DNA of 64,000 bases from Actinomadura sp. HBU206391 (lineage in GTDB: Bacteria > Actinomycetota > Actinomycetes > Streptosporangiales > Streptosporangiaceae): NCBI RefSeq assembly GCF_014323665.1, contig NZ_JABVEB010000014.1:1-64000 (forward strand), given 5' to 3'. The translations under genes and the position numbers were made by a program. The first letter of the stretch is position 1; each line of letters begins with the position of its first letter. The notes under the pieces were generated by a model. The model ran no database searches. It had not been told where the DNA came from and saw nothing but the letters and a program-made list of their open reading frames with translations. Below are positions 51,244 to 61,047 of this stretch, piece after piece.

Positions 51244-52079
51244 GTCGCTCCGACGTCCTCGTGGACGCCGATTGGGTGGAAGCCCATCTCGACGACCCGG
51301 GTCTCGTCCTCGTCGAGGTCGACGAAGACGTAAGCGCCTACGACAAGGGTCACATCCGTGGCGCCGTGAAGATCGACTGGAAGACGGAGCTGCAGGACCC
51401 CGTCCGTCGTGACTTCGTCGACCAGACCGGTTTCGAGCAACTGCTCTCCGGCAAAGGGATCGCCAACGACGACCTCGTGATCCTCTACGGCGGCAACAAC
51501 AACTGGTTCGCCGCCTACGCGTACTGGTACTTCAAGCTGTACGGGCACCAGAACGTCAAGCTGCTCGACGGCGGCCGCAAGAAGTGGGAGCTCGACTCCC
51601 GCGAACTGGTCAGGGACGTGCCGTCGCGCCCCGCGACCGACTACAAGGCCAAGCCGCAGGACCTGGCCATCCGGGCCTTCCGCGACGAGGTCGTCGACGC
51701 GATCGGCACCAAGAATCTCGTCGACGTCCGCTCGCCGGACGAGTTCACCGGCAAGCTGCTCGCCCCGGCGCACCTGCCGCAGGAGCAGGCGCAGCGGGGC
51801 GGTCACATCCCGACCGCGCGCAGCATTCCGTGGTCCAAGGCGGCCAACGACGACGGCACCTTCAAGTCCGACGAAGAGCTCCGCGAGATCTACACCGGGG
51901 CCGGTGTCGATCTGGACAAGTCCACCATCGCCTACTGCCGGATCGGCGAGCGCTCCTCGCACACGTGGTTCGCGCTCAGCCAGCTGCTCGGCCTGTCCGA
52001 CGTGAAGAACTACGACGGTTCCTGGACCGAGTACGGCTCGCTGATCGGCGTCCCGATCGAACTCGGCGAAGCCAAGTAA
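51240..52079 (+). CDS. Thiosulfate sulfurtransferase (two-domain rhodanese)
   Basis: 279 residues. It moves the outer sulfur of thiosulfate to cyanide or a thiol. The N-terminal rhodanese domain is inactive (no Cys in the loop). The C-terminal one has the active loop YCRIGERSSHTWF with the catalytic Cys and the 'CRIGERS' signature of CysA/SseA-type enzymes. It is coupled to the DUF4395 gene; the DUF1416 gene follows. Confidence 0.93.
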   Translation: MSRSDVLVDADWVEAHLDDPGLVLVEVDEDVSAYDKGHIRGAVKIDWKTELQDPVRRDFVDQTGFEQLLSGKGIANDDLVILYGGNNNWFAAYAYWYFKLYGHQNVKLLDGGRKKWELDSRELVRDVPSRPATDYKAKPQDLAIRAFRDEVVDAIGTKNLVDVRSPDEFTGKLLAPAHLPQEQAQRGGHIPTARSIPWSKAANDDGTFKSDEELREIYTGAGVDLDKSTIAYCRIGERSSHTWFALSQLLGLSDVKNYDGSWTEYGSLIGVPIELGEAK

Positions 52080-52129
52080 CACCCGCCGACCCGGCGGCAG
52101 TCCCGCCGCCCGGCGGAGAAGGAGGAACA

Positions 52130-52438
52130 ATGACCCAGGGCTGCGCAGCGCCCGCGCAGACGGCGCATCTACCGGCGACGGTCGATCTGGCGAAGGAGGC
52201 GGTCATCCAGGGCACGGTCATCCGCGGCGACATCCCGGTGGCCGGAGCCTACGCACGGCTGCTGGACTCGACCGGCGAGTTCACCGGCGAGGTCGTCACC
52301 AGTGATGAAGGGATCTTCCGATTCTTCGCCGCTCCCGGCGACTGGACCATCCGCGTCCTCGCTCCCGGCGGCGTGAGCATCGACTCGTCGGTCACGGCGG
52401 CGATCGGAGAGGTGGCCGCCGTCGAGGTCGCCATCTGA
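52130..52438 (+). CDS. DUF1416 (SseC-like) protein
   Basis: A 102-residue protein; the ATG has GGAGGA upstream. It begins with a Cys (MTQGCAAPAQ) and has a compact beta-sandwich core (VIQGTVIRGDIPVAGAYARL). M. tuberculosis SseC (Rv0814c) is its relative and lies after the rhodanese gene there too. A role in sulfur metabolism is presumed from this linkage. Confidence 0.88.
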   Translation: MTQGCAAPAQTAHLPATVDLAKEAVIQGTVIRGDIPVAGAYARLLDSTGEFTGEVVTSDEGIFRFFAAPGDWTIRVLAPGGVSIDSSVTAAIGEVAAVEVAI

Positions 52439-52457
52439 CCTTGCGCCGACCGCACAG

Positions 52458-52490
52458 CGGGCCCTGACACCTACCAGGTGTCAGGGCCCG
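52458..52490 (+). terminator. strong hairpin terminator of the sulfur operon
   Basis: CGGGCCCTGACACCT (52458-52472) pairs perfectly with 52476-52490 across a 3-nt loop, 20 bp after the DUF1416 stop. Confidence 0.85.
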
Positions 52491-52611
52491 TCCGCGTCCG
52501 AACTGACATTGTCATGTCCGGTTGTGGCGCGCAGTCGTCCGACCATGGCCGGACGGCGTGGAAACGGTACCGTGGCGTCTGTACCGCTGTGCCAGTTGTG
52601 GGAGGGGGACG

Positions 52612-54207
52612 ATGTCGGACGACAACTGGCAACACGCCGTGCTCACTGATCTGGGTGTGGCCCACGCCGGGTTGGTGACCCCCGCATCGCCTCCGTCGAA
52701 CGCGGTCGTGCCGCCGCCGGCCGTCGCCCCCGCACCGGCCACCGCCCCCGCGCCGGCTGTCCCGCCCTCGACCCCGCCGGTCGGATCCCAGTCCGCGCCG
52801 GCCGGGTCCCAGTCCGCGCCGGCCGGGTCCCATGGCCCCGGAGCCGATCTTCCGTCGCCGTCGCCTGCACAGGTGCCGGCCCCGTCCCTCGACATCGGCC
52901 CGCCGGCCGCCGAACCCGGCTTGCCGCCCGGACGGACCGAGGCGCCGGCGTGGGCCGGAGGCGGCGTTATCGGGCCGGAGCACGAGGGGTCTGTCACGCG
53001 GCCCCCGATCGTGTCCCCCTCGGAGCCCATAGAACCGCCTGTCGTCACGGGCTGGCCCTCCTCCGAGCCCGCGCCCCCGCCGCAGCCCGTGGAACGGAAC
53101 TTCCTGACCTCCGAGCTCGACCCCTCGCTGTTCAGCTCGGCCGTGGGATCCGCTGAGGGCGCGCCTGCGCCTCCGCAGTCCCCCTCGGAGAGTGGGACGG
53201 GATCCGGTGCCCAGCCGCCTCCAGATCGACCGGCGCCGCCGTACGGAGCGAATCCGGCGCAGCAGTCCGGTGCCCCGAACGCCGCCTGGTATCCCGCCGA
53301 CTCACCATCGCAGACGGCGCCGGGCGGCAACGATTTCGTGCGCAGGAACGTGCACGGCGACCCGCTCATGCGCAGGATGGGCCACGGGGTGCGCAAGGCC
53401 GTCGGCGCCTCCGCCGCGCAGAACGTGCGGCAGCTCGCCGAAATGGCCGAGTGGATCCGCCGGCCGATCGCCTCGTGCCGTCAGATCGCGGTGACGAGCA
53501 TCCGCGGTGGTGCCGGCAAGACCACGGTGTCGGCGCTGACCGCGGCGATGATCGCGGACTACCGAGGCGATCGGGTGCTCGCCGTGGACGCCGATGCCGG
53601 TCTCGGATCGCTGCCGCTGCGCCTGAAGTCGCCAACGGAGCGGTCACTGCACGACCTGGCTCGGGTACGGCTGAACTCCTTCGAGGAGACGGGCCAGTAT
53701 CTGGGCCGGGCCTCGGAGAGCCTGTGGGTGCTGCCCGCCACGACCGCCGGCCGGGTGTCGGTGGATCTCGAGCTCGAGACCTTCCGCGCCGCCATCGGCA
53801 ATGTCACCAGATACTTCTCAGCGGCCGTCATCGATTGTGGTGCCGGCCTGGGAGAACTTCAGCGCGGCATCCTCACCGGTGTCCACGGCCAGATCATCGT
53901 CGCGCAGGGCACCGCCGACGGCGCGCTCAGCACCCGCAGCACGCTGGAATGGATGTTCGGCAACGGCTACGGGCCATTGCTGTCCCGTACGGTCATCGTC
54001 CTGATGACGCATTCCCCCCACGTCGACTCCGACCTGGAGCGGGCCCGCCACATGCTCAGTGCGGGCGGCATGCCGGTCGTGCACGTGCCGTACGACCGGC
54101 AGTTGGCCACGGGCGCCGCCATCGACATGACACGGATCAGCGAGGGCAGTCGGGTGGCGGCCACCCGGATCGCGGCCGAAATCCTTGCCCGGTCGGCGAT
54201 CGGATGA
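52612..54207 (+). CDS. EspI-like P-loop ATPase of the type VII secretion locus
   Basis: 531 residues; GGAGG before the ATG. The first ~240 residues are Pro/Ala/Ser-rich, with a 21-bp-type repeat (AGSQSAP). The C-terminal 240 residues are a MinD/ParA-like ATPase: SIRGGAGKTTVSAL (deviant Walker A, ~298), VLAVDADAGLGSLP (Walker A'), VIDCGAG (Walker B). Proteins of this form (EspI/EspG-associated) accompany ESX systems in actinobacteria. A mycosin gene follows. Confidence 0.85.
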   Translation: MSDDNWQHAVLTDLGVAHAGLVTPASPPSNAVVPPPAVAPAPATAPAPAVPPSTPPVGSQSAPAGSQSAPAGSHGPGADLPSPSPAQVPAPSLDIGPPAAEPGLPPGRTEAPAWAGGGVIGPEHEGSVTRPPIVSPSEPIEPPVVTGWPSSEPAPPPQPVERNFLTSELDPSLFSSAVGSAEGAPAPPQSPSESGTGSGAQPPPDRPAPPYGANPAQQSGAPNAAWYPADSPSQTAPGGNDFVRRNVHGDPLMRRMGHGVRKAVGASAAQNVRQLAEMAEWIRRPIASCRQIAVTSIRGGAGKTTVSALTAAMIADYRGDRVLAVDADAGLGSLPLRLKSPTERSLHDLARVRLNSFEETGQYLGRASESLWVLPATTAGRVSVDLELETFRAAIGNVTRYFSAAVIDCGAGLGELQRGILTGVHGQIIVAQGTADGALSTRSTLEWMFGNGYGPLLSRTVIVLMTHSPHVDSDLERARHMLSAGGMPVVHVPYDRQLATGAAIDMTRISEGSRVAATRIAAEILARSAIG

Positions 54208-54287
54208 TGAGGTCGGAAGACATGTGCTGCCGTAACTGAGCAGATCGTCTAAAGTCGTGCGACGAGACCACAGCGTGGGAGACGGGG

Positions 54288-55496
54288 ATGCGCGGAACAC
54301 GCGTGCTGGCTATCGGCGGCGGCCTTGCGCTCGCCTCGCTCGGGTGGGCGCCACCGGCGGTGGCCGGACAGGTGGCGCAGGCACAGGTCGAGCGGTTCGC
54401 GGCCGCGCCGTCGTGCACACTGCAGCAGACCGGGAGCCCGGCGACGGAGATGAAGTCGGAGCCGTGGCCGCAGCAGAGATTGAACTTCGCCGACGTGTGG
54501 GACCTGACCCGTGGCGGCGGCGTGACGGTGGCGGTGGTCGACAGCGGTGTGGACGCCTCGCACCCGCAGTTGCGCGGTCGGGTACGGACCTATGACGTCA
54601 CCAAGACCGGGCCGCAGGACTGCTTGGGGCATGGCACGCGGGTGGCCGGGATCATCGCGGCACGGGACATGCGCAAGGAGAACGTGGCGTTCATCGGGGT
54701 GGCGCCGCAGGCGAAGCTCATCTCGGTGAAGATGGCGGTCAGTTCGAGCGGTGACAACGACCCGCGCTGGGTCGCGGACGCCATCAGGCGGTCGGCGGAC
54801 CTCGGCGCGAAGGTCATCAATGTCTCCTCGCAGACCCCGAACTATCCGTTCCTGAAGGCGGCCGTCGAGTACGCCCAGGGTAAGGACGCGTTGATCGTCG
54901 CTGCCGCCGGCAACCTCAAGGACGCGAAGCAGACGGCCCAGCAGGCCTATCCCGCGAGTTATCCCGGCGTGATGGCCGTGGGCGGAATCAACCCGAACGG
55001 CTCATTGGCGGACTTCTCCAACAGTGAGACGCACGTGACGATCACGGCTCCGGGCAAGGACATCATCAGCACCTGGCCGAATGGCGCCTACTTCAACGAG
55101 AGCGGCACCAGTTGGGCCGCGCCGTACGTCGCGGGTACGGCGGCACTGGTGCGGTCCTACCATCCGAAGCTGACGGCCGCGCAGGTCAAGGACCGTATCG
55201 AGCGCACCGCGGACGGCGGCACCGTGAAGGGCACGGGGGCCGGGCTGGTCAACCCCTTGCGCGCGGTGACCGCCGTGCTGGGGAACGAGGGCGCCGGAGC
55301 GTCGACACAGCCGACCGTCCGCAGGGTGGCCATCGCCCAGCCGCAAGAGGGCGACCATTTCGGCCGGAACCTCGCCCTCTCCCTGGCCGGCGGAGCCCTC
55401 GTCCTCGCCGCCGCGACGGCCGTCGCCGGCGCCGCCATCCCCGCGAGCCGCCGCAGAAGCGAGGCGGCTCGGTCGGAGGAACCGGCATCGCGCTGA
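54288..55496 (+). CDS. mycP: Mycosin serine protease MycP
   Basis: A 402-residue subtilisin-like membrane protease that stabilises the type VII secretion machine. It has a signal peptide (VLAIGGGLALASLGWAPP). The catalytic triad is in VAVVDSGVDASH (Asp), GHGTRVAGIIAA (His) and GTSWAAPYVAGTAAL (Ser). A C-terminal membrane helix (LALSLAGGALVLAAATAVAG) precedes a short basic tail. It is typical of MycP in order and length. Confidence 0.95.
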   Translation: MRGTRVLAIGGGLALASLGWAPPAVAGQVAQAQVERFAAAPSCTLQQTGSPATEMKSEPWPQQRLNFADVWDLTRGGGVTVAVVDSGVDASHPQLRGRVRTYDVTKTGPQDCLGHGTRVAGIIAARDMRKENVAFIGVAPQAKLISVKMAVSSSGDNDPRWVADAIRRSADLGAKVINVSSQTPNYPFLKAAVEYAQGKDALIVAAAGNLKDAKQTAQQAYPASYPGVMAVGGINPNGSLADFSNSETHVTITAPGKDIISTWPNGAYFNESGTSWAAPYVAGTAALVRSYHPKLTAAQVKDRIERTADGGTVKGTGAGLVNPLRAVTAVLGNEGAGASTQPTVRRVAIAQPQEGDHFGRNLALSLAGGALVLAAATAVAGAAIPASRRRSEAARSEEPASR

Positions 55497-55552
55497 GCCC
55501 TGTCCTCCATGCTCGGGGCCTTCCATGCTCGGGCCATGGATGTTCGGTGTCG

Positions 55553-58500
55553 TCAGCCGCTCTGCTCGGTGTTGAGGTAAGCGGTCTGGATGAGGCGGGT
55601 GCCGGTTCGGCGCTCGACGTAGTAGCCGCGGCCCGGAGCCAGTTTGTGCGCCTTGACGTTGCCGATCAGAGCGCCTTCGTCCTTGTTGCCGGACATGATG
55701 AGGCCGGGTGAGGCCATTTCCTTGATCCGCTGGATCACCGGATCGAACATGGCGCGGCTGGCGCCGCCCATGGCGCGGGAGACGATGACGTGCAGGCCGA
55801 TGTCGCGGGCCTGCGGCAGCAGTTCGGCGATCTGGCGCAGCGGGTTGTCCGAGGTGGCGACCATCTCGTAGTCATCGATGATCAGATAGAGGTCCGCCCC
55901 GGTCCACCAGGACCTCGACCGCAACTGGTCGGGGGTGAGGTCGGCCGGTGGGAGCCGGCTGACCATCGCGCCGTGGATGTCCTTGACCAGAGACTGCGCG
56001 GCGGCGGACGAGGCGGCGAAGCCGATCTGGTGGTCGGTGTTGGCGACGTCCAGCAGCGAGCGGCGGTAGTCGATGAAGATGATGCGGGCCTGATCGGTGG
56101 TGTTCCGCTCGATGATCCCGTTGGTGATCATGCGGAGCAGGTTCGACTTCCCGCACTCGGTGTCGCCCAGCACGACGAAGTGCGGATCGGCGTTGAAGTC
56201 GAGGAGGACCGGGGACAGCGACACCTCGTCGATACCGATGGGGATCTGCGCGCCGGTCTGCGCGGCCGGGGGCAGCGCGTCGAACGGGAGGACGTCGGGG
56301 AGCATGCGCACCTTGGGCGCGACCGGTCCGTGCCACGACTCGCGGAGCGCGTGCACGAGCTTGCCCACCCCATCGGAGATCGACTCCGCGGAGTTCTCGC
56401 CGTCGATCCGGGGCAGAGCCGTGAGAAAGTGCAGCCCCTCACGGGTGATGCCCCGGCCCGGCCGGTCTTCGGGGACGTTCTGAGCGAGCTTGCGGTTGAC
56501 CTCGGATTCGTAGGCGTCACCGAGCCGCAGCTCGAGCTTGGTGCCGAGCAGGTCGCGGACGTTGCTGCGCATCTCCGACCACTTGTTGGACGACGCGACG
56601 ACATGGATGCCGTAGCCGAGACCACGGGCGGCGAGCTGAGTGATGCTGCCCTCGAGGCTTTCGTAGTCCTGGCGGAGGGTCAGCCAGTTGTCCACGATCA
56701 GGAACACGTCGCCGTAGCCGTCGCCGGGGAACTCGCCGTCGGCGCGCATCCGCCGGTACGTGGCCATGGAGTCGATGCCGCGCTCGCCGAAGACCCGCTC
56801 GCGCTGGTCCAGCAGCCCGCTGACCTCGGCGACCGTACGGCGCACCCGGTCGGCGTCGATCCGGGTGGCCACCCCGCCGATGTGCGGAAGTTCCGCCATG
56901 GCGGCGAGCGTGCCGCCGCCGAAGTCCAGGCAGTAGAACTGGATCTCGGCCGGGGTGTGCAGGAGCGCCAGCGAGGCGATCAGCGTGCGCAGCATCGTGG
57001 ACTTGCCGGTCTGCGGGCCGCCGACGATGCCGATGTGCCCGGCGCCGCCGGACAGGTCCAGCCAGTACGGGTCACGCCGCTGCTCGAACGGCTTGTCCAC
57101 GATGCCGACGACGGCGTGCAGCCGTCCGCGGCCGTCCCAGCCGGCCGTGGTCAACCCCTGCTGCGGGGTCACCGAGAGCTGGGGCAGGAGCTCGTTCAGC
57201 GGGGGCGGAGCATCGAGCGGCGGCAGCCAGATCTGGTGCGGCGTCGGGCCGTGCCCGGCGAGCTGACGTACGACGACGTCGAACAGCGACTCGGAGCTGC
57301 GCTGTTCCTGCCGCTGCCCCTGCTGGGGCTGTTCGATGACGTGCGGGCGGATGTAGTCGGGCACGTAGGGCACGACCTGCTGCACGATCTGGGCCGACTG
57401 CTGCTCGGGCTGGGCCTCGTCCTCCACCGGGCCGGAGACGTAACCGGCCCGGAACCGGGTCATCGTCTCGGTGCCGAACTTCATGTAGCCGTGGCCGGGT
57501 GCGGACGGCAGCTCGTAGGCGTCCGGGACGCCCAGCACGGTCCTGGACTCCATCGCCGAGAAGGTGCGCAGACCGATCCGGTACGACAGGTGGGTGTCGA
57601 GGCCGCGCAGCTTGCCCTCCTCCAGCCGCTGCGACGCGAGCAGGATGTGCACCCCGAGTGACCGGCCCAGGCGTCCGATCATCACGAACAGCTCGGCGAA
57701 CTCGGGCTTGGCCGACAGTAGCTCCGAGAACTCGTCGAGCACCAGGAACAGGGTCGGCATCGGTTGCAGAGGCGCGCCCTCCATCCGCGCCTTCTCGTAG
57801 TCGCGCAGCGAGGGGTAGTTGCCGGACGCGCGCAGGAACTCCTGACGGCGCACCATCTCGCCGTTCAGGGCGTCGTACATCCGGTCGACCAGCGGCAGTT
57901 CGTCCTCGAGGTTGGTGATGATCGCCGAGACGTGCCGGAGCCCCTCCATGCCGAGGAACGTCGCGCCGCCCTTGAAGTCGACGAGCACGAAGTTGAGGAC
58001 CTCGGGCGAGTGGGTCATCGCCAGGCCGAGCACGAGGGTGCGCAGCAGTTCGGACTTACCGGATCCGGTCGCCCCGATGCACAGACCGTGCGGGCCCATG
58101 CCACCTTGCGCGGACTCCTTGATGTCGAGGTCGATCGGCCGGCCGGAGGCGTCCATGCCGATCGGCACCCGCAGGCGGTTGCGCTGCGCCCTCGAACGCC
58201 ACACCTGCGCCGGGTCGATGTTGAACACGTCCTCGACGCCGAGCAGCGAGCTGAGGGTCATGGTGCCCGAGAGCACGTCCTCCTCCTCCGCGGTGCTCGC
58301 CGCGCTCGACCGCAGCGGGGCGAGCTGGCGGGCGAGCGACTCCGCGTGCGCCATGGAGGCGTGGTCGGGCTTGCCGATCGGCGTCGCCACATCCTTGCCG
58401 GTACGGTCGCGCTTGAGCATCTGCACCTTGTCGGCGGCGACCTGCAGCCGCAACGTGGTGGCGTCGCTCGTGGCCGCCACCGTCCCGGTCAGGTCGATGA

Positions 58501-59518
58501 CGCAGACGCCTTCGATGCCGTCGGCGGCGAGCTGGGAGTCGTACGACGCGGCGCCGCCATCCATGATCACTACGTGGTACGGCAGGTCGTCAGGGGACAG
58601 TCCCGGGGAGAACCGCGGCCGGTCTTTGATCTCCTCGCCGAGCAGCGCCTCCAGCTCGGACATGCTCTGGGCGAGCAGCCGGACCTGCCCGGCGGCGTCG
58701 TGCTCGGTGGGGTGCAGCGCGTGCGGCAGCCACTTCACCCATTGCCACCACGCCATCCGCTCCCGCGAGGCGCACACGGTGATCCGCACGTCATCGGGCG
58801 AGTGGAAGGCGGCGATCTGCATGATCATCGCCCGCACCATGCCGTACACGGCCTCGGGGTCGCCGGAGGGGAACACGCGGGCGAAGGACTTCAGGGAGAT
58901 CGCGACCGGCAGCCCCGGCACGGTCGAGTGGCTGCGCATGAAACGGCGCAGCGCGCCGGCGCTCATCGGCTCAAGGTCCTCGACCGGCTTGGTCTCCGGT
59001 GCGATGAGCTGTACGGCGAGTCGCTGCGAGCCGGTGCCGATCCGTACGTTCGAGAAGTCCGGGTCGCTGGCCCGCCGCTCCCAGATCCGGGCGCTCATGA
59101 CGATCGACCACAGGTTGGCCGGATTGGGGTTGTTCCACTCCAGCGACTCGCGCTGCGCCTTCGCGGCCTTGCGGACTCTCGTGCGCACCTGACCGAGGTA
59201 GCGCAGGTAGTCGCGCCGTGCGCCGTCCAGCTTCGTCTTGCGCTCGCCGCCGCGCTGCCCGATCTGGCCGAACATCGTGCCGAACATCGACACCGCGAAC
59301 ATCCCACCGGCGACCATTTGCATGGTGCTGGCGTTCGGGTTCATGAACATGAACACCATCGCGCCGGACCCCGCTGCCATGGGCAGGAAAGTCAGAACGT
59401 TGCGGAACCCGTCCGACACGACTTCGGGCAGCTCCGGCGGGGATTCCAGCAGGATTTCGCCGCGGGGCAGCTCAGGTGGCTTTCTGCGCTCTTTACGCCG
59501 AACCAGGACCGTGCTCAC
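55553..59518 (-). CDS. eccC: Type VII secretion FtsK/SpoIIIE ATPase EccC (single chain)
   Basis: 1321 residues, the motor of the ESX machine, as one chain (EccCa and EccCb fused). Two N-terminal membrane helices (FRNVLTFLPMAAGSGAMVFM). Three ATPase domains: the first, at ~482, has GATGSGKS and LFLVLDEF and looks active. The second (~832, GGPQTGKST, with LIVDNW) and third (~1117, GDTECGKSN, with LIIDDY) lack the usual catalytic Glu, as in characterised EccC proteins. It is transcribed opposite to eccD, unusual within an ESX cluster but seen in actinomycetes. Confidence 0.95.
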   Translation of the reverse strand: MSTVLVRRKERRKPPELPRGEILLESPPELPEVVSDGFRNVLTFLPMAAGSGAMVFMFMNPNASTMQMVAGGMFAVSMFGTMFGQIGQRGGERKTKLDGARRDYLRYLGQVRTRVRKAAKAQRESLEWNNPNPANLWSIVMSARIWERRASDPDFSNVRIGTGSQRLAVQLIAPETKPVEDLEPMSAGALRRFMRSHSTVPGLPVAISLKSFARVFPSGDPEAVYGMVRAMIMQIAAFHSPDDVRITVCASRERMAWWQWVKWLPHALHPTEHDAAGQVRLLAQSMSELEALLGEEIKDRPRFSPGLSPDDLPYHVVIMDGGAASYDSQLAADGIEGVCVIDLTGTVAATSDATTLRLQVAADKVQMLKRDRTGKDVATPIGKPDHASMAHAESLARQLAPLRSSAASTAEEEDVLSGTMTLSSLLGVEDVFNIDPAQVWRSRAQRNRLRVPIGMDASGRPIDLDIKESAQGGMGPHGLCIGATGSGKSELLRTLVLGLAMTHSPEVLNFVLVDFKGGATFLGMEGLRHVSAIITNLEDELPLVDRMYDALNGEMVRRQEFLRASGNYPSLRDYEKARMEGAPLQPMPTLFLVLDEFSELLSAKPEFAELFVMIGRLGRSLGVHILLASQRLEEGKLRGLDTHLSYRIGLRTFSAMESRTVLGVPDAYELPSAPGHGYMKFGTETMTRFRAGYVSGPVEDEAQPEQQSAQIVQQVVPYVPDYIRPHVIEQPQQGQRQEQRSSESLFDVVVRQLAGHGPTPHQIWLPPLDAPPPLNELLPQLSVTPQQGLTTAGWDGRGRLHAVVGIVDKPFEQRRDPYWLDLSGGAGHIGIVGGPQTGKSTMLRTLIASLALLHTPAEIQFYCLDFGGGTLAAMAELPHIGGVATRIDADRVRRTVAEVSGLLDQRERVFGERGIDSMATYRRMRADGEFPGDGYGDVFLIVDNWLTLRQDYESLEGSITQLAARGLGYGIHVVASSNKWSEMRSNVRDLLGTKLELRLGDAYESEVNRKLAQNVPEDRPGRGITREGLHFLTALPRIDGENSAESISDGVGKLVHALRESWHGPVAPKVRMLPDVLPFDALPPAAQTGAQIPIGIDEVSLSPVLLDFNADPHFVVLGDTECGKSNLLRMITNGIIERNTTDQARIIFIDYRRSLLDVANTDHQIGFAASSAAAQSLVKDIHGAMVSRLPPADLTPDQLRSRSWWTGADLYLIIDDYEMVATSDNPLRQIAELLPQARDIGLHVIVSRAMGGASRAMFDPVIQRIKEMASPGLIMSGNKDEGALIGNVKAHKLAPGRGYYVERRTGTRLIQTAYLNTEQSG

Positions 59519-59539
59519 CGCAGGGCTCCCCTTGAGTCG

Positions 59540-59552
59540 ATCCAGTCTGGAT
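59540..59552. promoter_or_regulatory. eccC/eccD divergent promoter with palindrome
   Basis: ATCCAG-T-CTGGAT (59540-59552) is a perfect 13-bp palindrome in the ~120-bp divergent region, 22 bp upstream of the eccC start. It could bind a regulator of both directions. Confidence 0.5.
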
Positions 59553-59639
59553 GGTCATCCTATGGCTACACGTCTATGTTGTAACGGTTTCCACCGTGCG
59601 TGGGAACCCGCCGTGATAACAGAACCTGTGAGGAGTGAC

Positions 59640-61037
59640 GTGAGCCCGACGACTGGGGCGGAACTGTGCCGGGTCACGATCGTGGGACCGAAACGCCGGG
59701 TCGACATTTCGTTGCCCGCCCATGTGCCCTTCGCCCAGCTGTGGCCGGCGATCCTCCACTACTCCGGTGACAACCTCGCAGACGCGGGGCTCGCCCACGG
59801 CGGCTGGGTGCTGCAACGGCTGGACGAGGCGCCCTTCGACGGGGCCGTCACACCGGCGCAGGCCACGTTGCGCGATGGCGAGATGCTGTACCTGCGGCCG
59901 ACCATGGCACAGCTGCCTGAAATGTCCTTCGACGATGTCGCCGACGTGGTCGCGACCAGTGTCAACGACCGGCCCGACCGCTGGCGGGTGGAGTGGACGC
60001 GCAACTTCGGCATGGGCGTGGCGGCCCTCGCCGCAGCGACCGCGGCCGCGGTCGTACTGCTCTCCGGGCCTTCGTGGATCCTGCCCTCCATCGCCGCGGG
60101 GGTGCTCGGCCTCCTCACACTGATCGCGGCCGTCGCGATATCACGCGCGGTCGGTGACGGCCGGGCCGGCGTGGTCCTCGGCTTCTGTGCCCTGCCGCAC
60201 GCGTTCCTCGCCGGCCTGCTGGCGCCGGCGCGAGACACCGCACTCACGGATCTGAGCGCCGTTCACGCGCTGTCGGGATTCGCCGTCGTCGTGCTGGTCG
60301 CCATGGTCGCCGCGGTCGGCGTCACGGACGGGCTGCCGGTCTTTCTCGGGGCGGCCTTCGCCGCGCTGATGGGCGCGATCGGCGCGGGGATGGCGGTGCT
60401 CTTCGACGGGGTCTCGGCGGCCGGGGTCGCCGCAGTGACCGTCACGGTGACGAGCGGCCTGATGCCGCTGACCCCGACGATCGCGTTCCGGCTGGCGCGC
60501 GTGACGCTGCCCCCCGTACCGGAGAGCGCCGAGGACCTGCGGCGGGACACGCTGATGGTCGACGGCCAGCAGGTGCTGCGCCGTACGGCGCAGGCCGACC
60601 GGTTCGTGACCGGGATCGTCCTCGGGCTGGGCCTGGTCGGGTTCGCCGCCCAGATCCCCCTGGCGTTCTCGGACGGGTGGCTCGGCCCCACGATGAGCGC
60701 GGTGGTGGCGGTCGCCCTGCTGCTGCGTTCGCGGATCTTCCGCGGCCGGGCCCAGCGCCTGGCGCTCATGGTCCCGGGCGTCGCGGGACTGGGCGTGCTG
60801 GCGGTGGCGAGCTCGGTCGGCGCCGACCAGTCCGTCATCCTGATGGCCGTGCTCGCACCCCTGCTCGCCGTCACCGCGGTCGTGGTGGGCGTCAGCCTCT
60901 GGCTGCCCGATCACCGACCCTCGCCGTTCTGGGGGCGTGCGGCCGACATCATCGATCTGCTCGTGGTGCTGAGCCTGGTGCCGCTGGCGCTCGGCGAGGT
61001 CGGGCTGTTCTCGTACGTACGCGGCCTGGCCGGCTAG
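59640..61037 (+). CDS. eccD: Type VII secretion membrane protein EccD
   Basis: 465 residues from a GTG (59640) with AGGAG four bases upstream; GTGs at 59613 and 59628 are alternatives. A ubiquitin-like cytoplasmic domain (CRVTIVGPKRRVDISLPAHV) comes first. About eleven membrane helices follow. EccD forms the membrane channel-like vestibule of the ESX complex. The central segment VPESAEDLRRDTLMVDGQQV is the typical loop of the family. Confidence 0.93.
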   Translation: MSPTTGAELCRVTIVGPKRRVDISLPAHVPFAQLWPAILHYSGDNLADAGLAHGGWVLQRLDEAPFDGAVTPAQATLRDGEMLYLRPTMAQLPEMSFDDVADVVATSVNDRPDRWRVEWTRNFGMGVAALAAATAAAVVLLSGPSWILPSIAAGVLGLLTLIAAVAISRAVGDGRAGVVLGFCALPHAFLAGLLAPARDTALTDLSAVHALSGFAVVVLVAMVAAVGVTDGLPVFLGAAFAALMGAIGAGMAVLFDGVSAAGVAAVTVTVTSGLMPLTPTIAFRLARVTLPPVPESAEDLRRDTLMVDGQQVLRRTAQADRFVTGIVLGLGLVGFAAQIPLAFSDGWLGPTMSAVVAVALLLRSRIFRGRAQRLALMVPGVAGLGVLAVASSVGADQSVILMAVLAPLLAVTAVVVGVSLWLPDHRPSPFWGRAADIIDLLVVLSLVPLALGEVGLFSYVRGLAG

Positions 61038-61047
61038 GGGCGACAGG

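Noticed and set aside
55790-57661. Long forward ORF (~620 codons) opposite eccC
   Set aside because: It is the antisense shadow of eccC; the composition (Arg/Gly/Val-rich) and absence of domains are typical of high-GC shadows.
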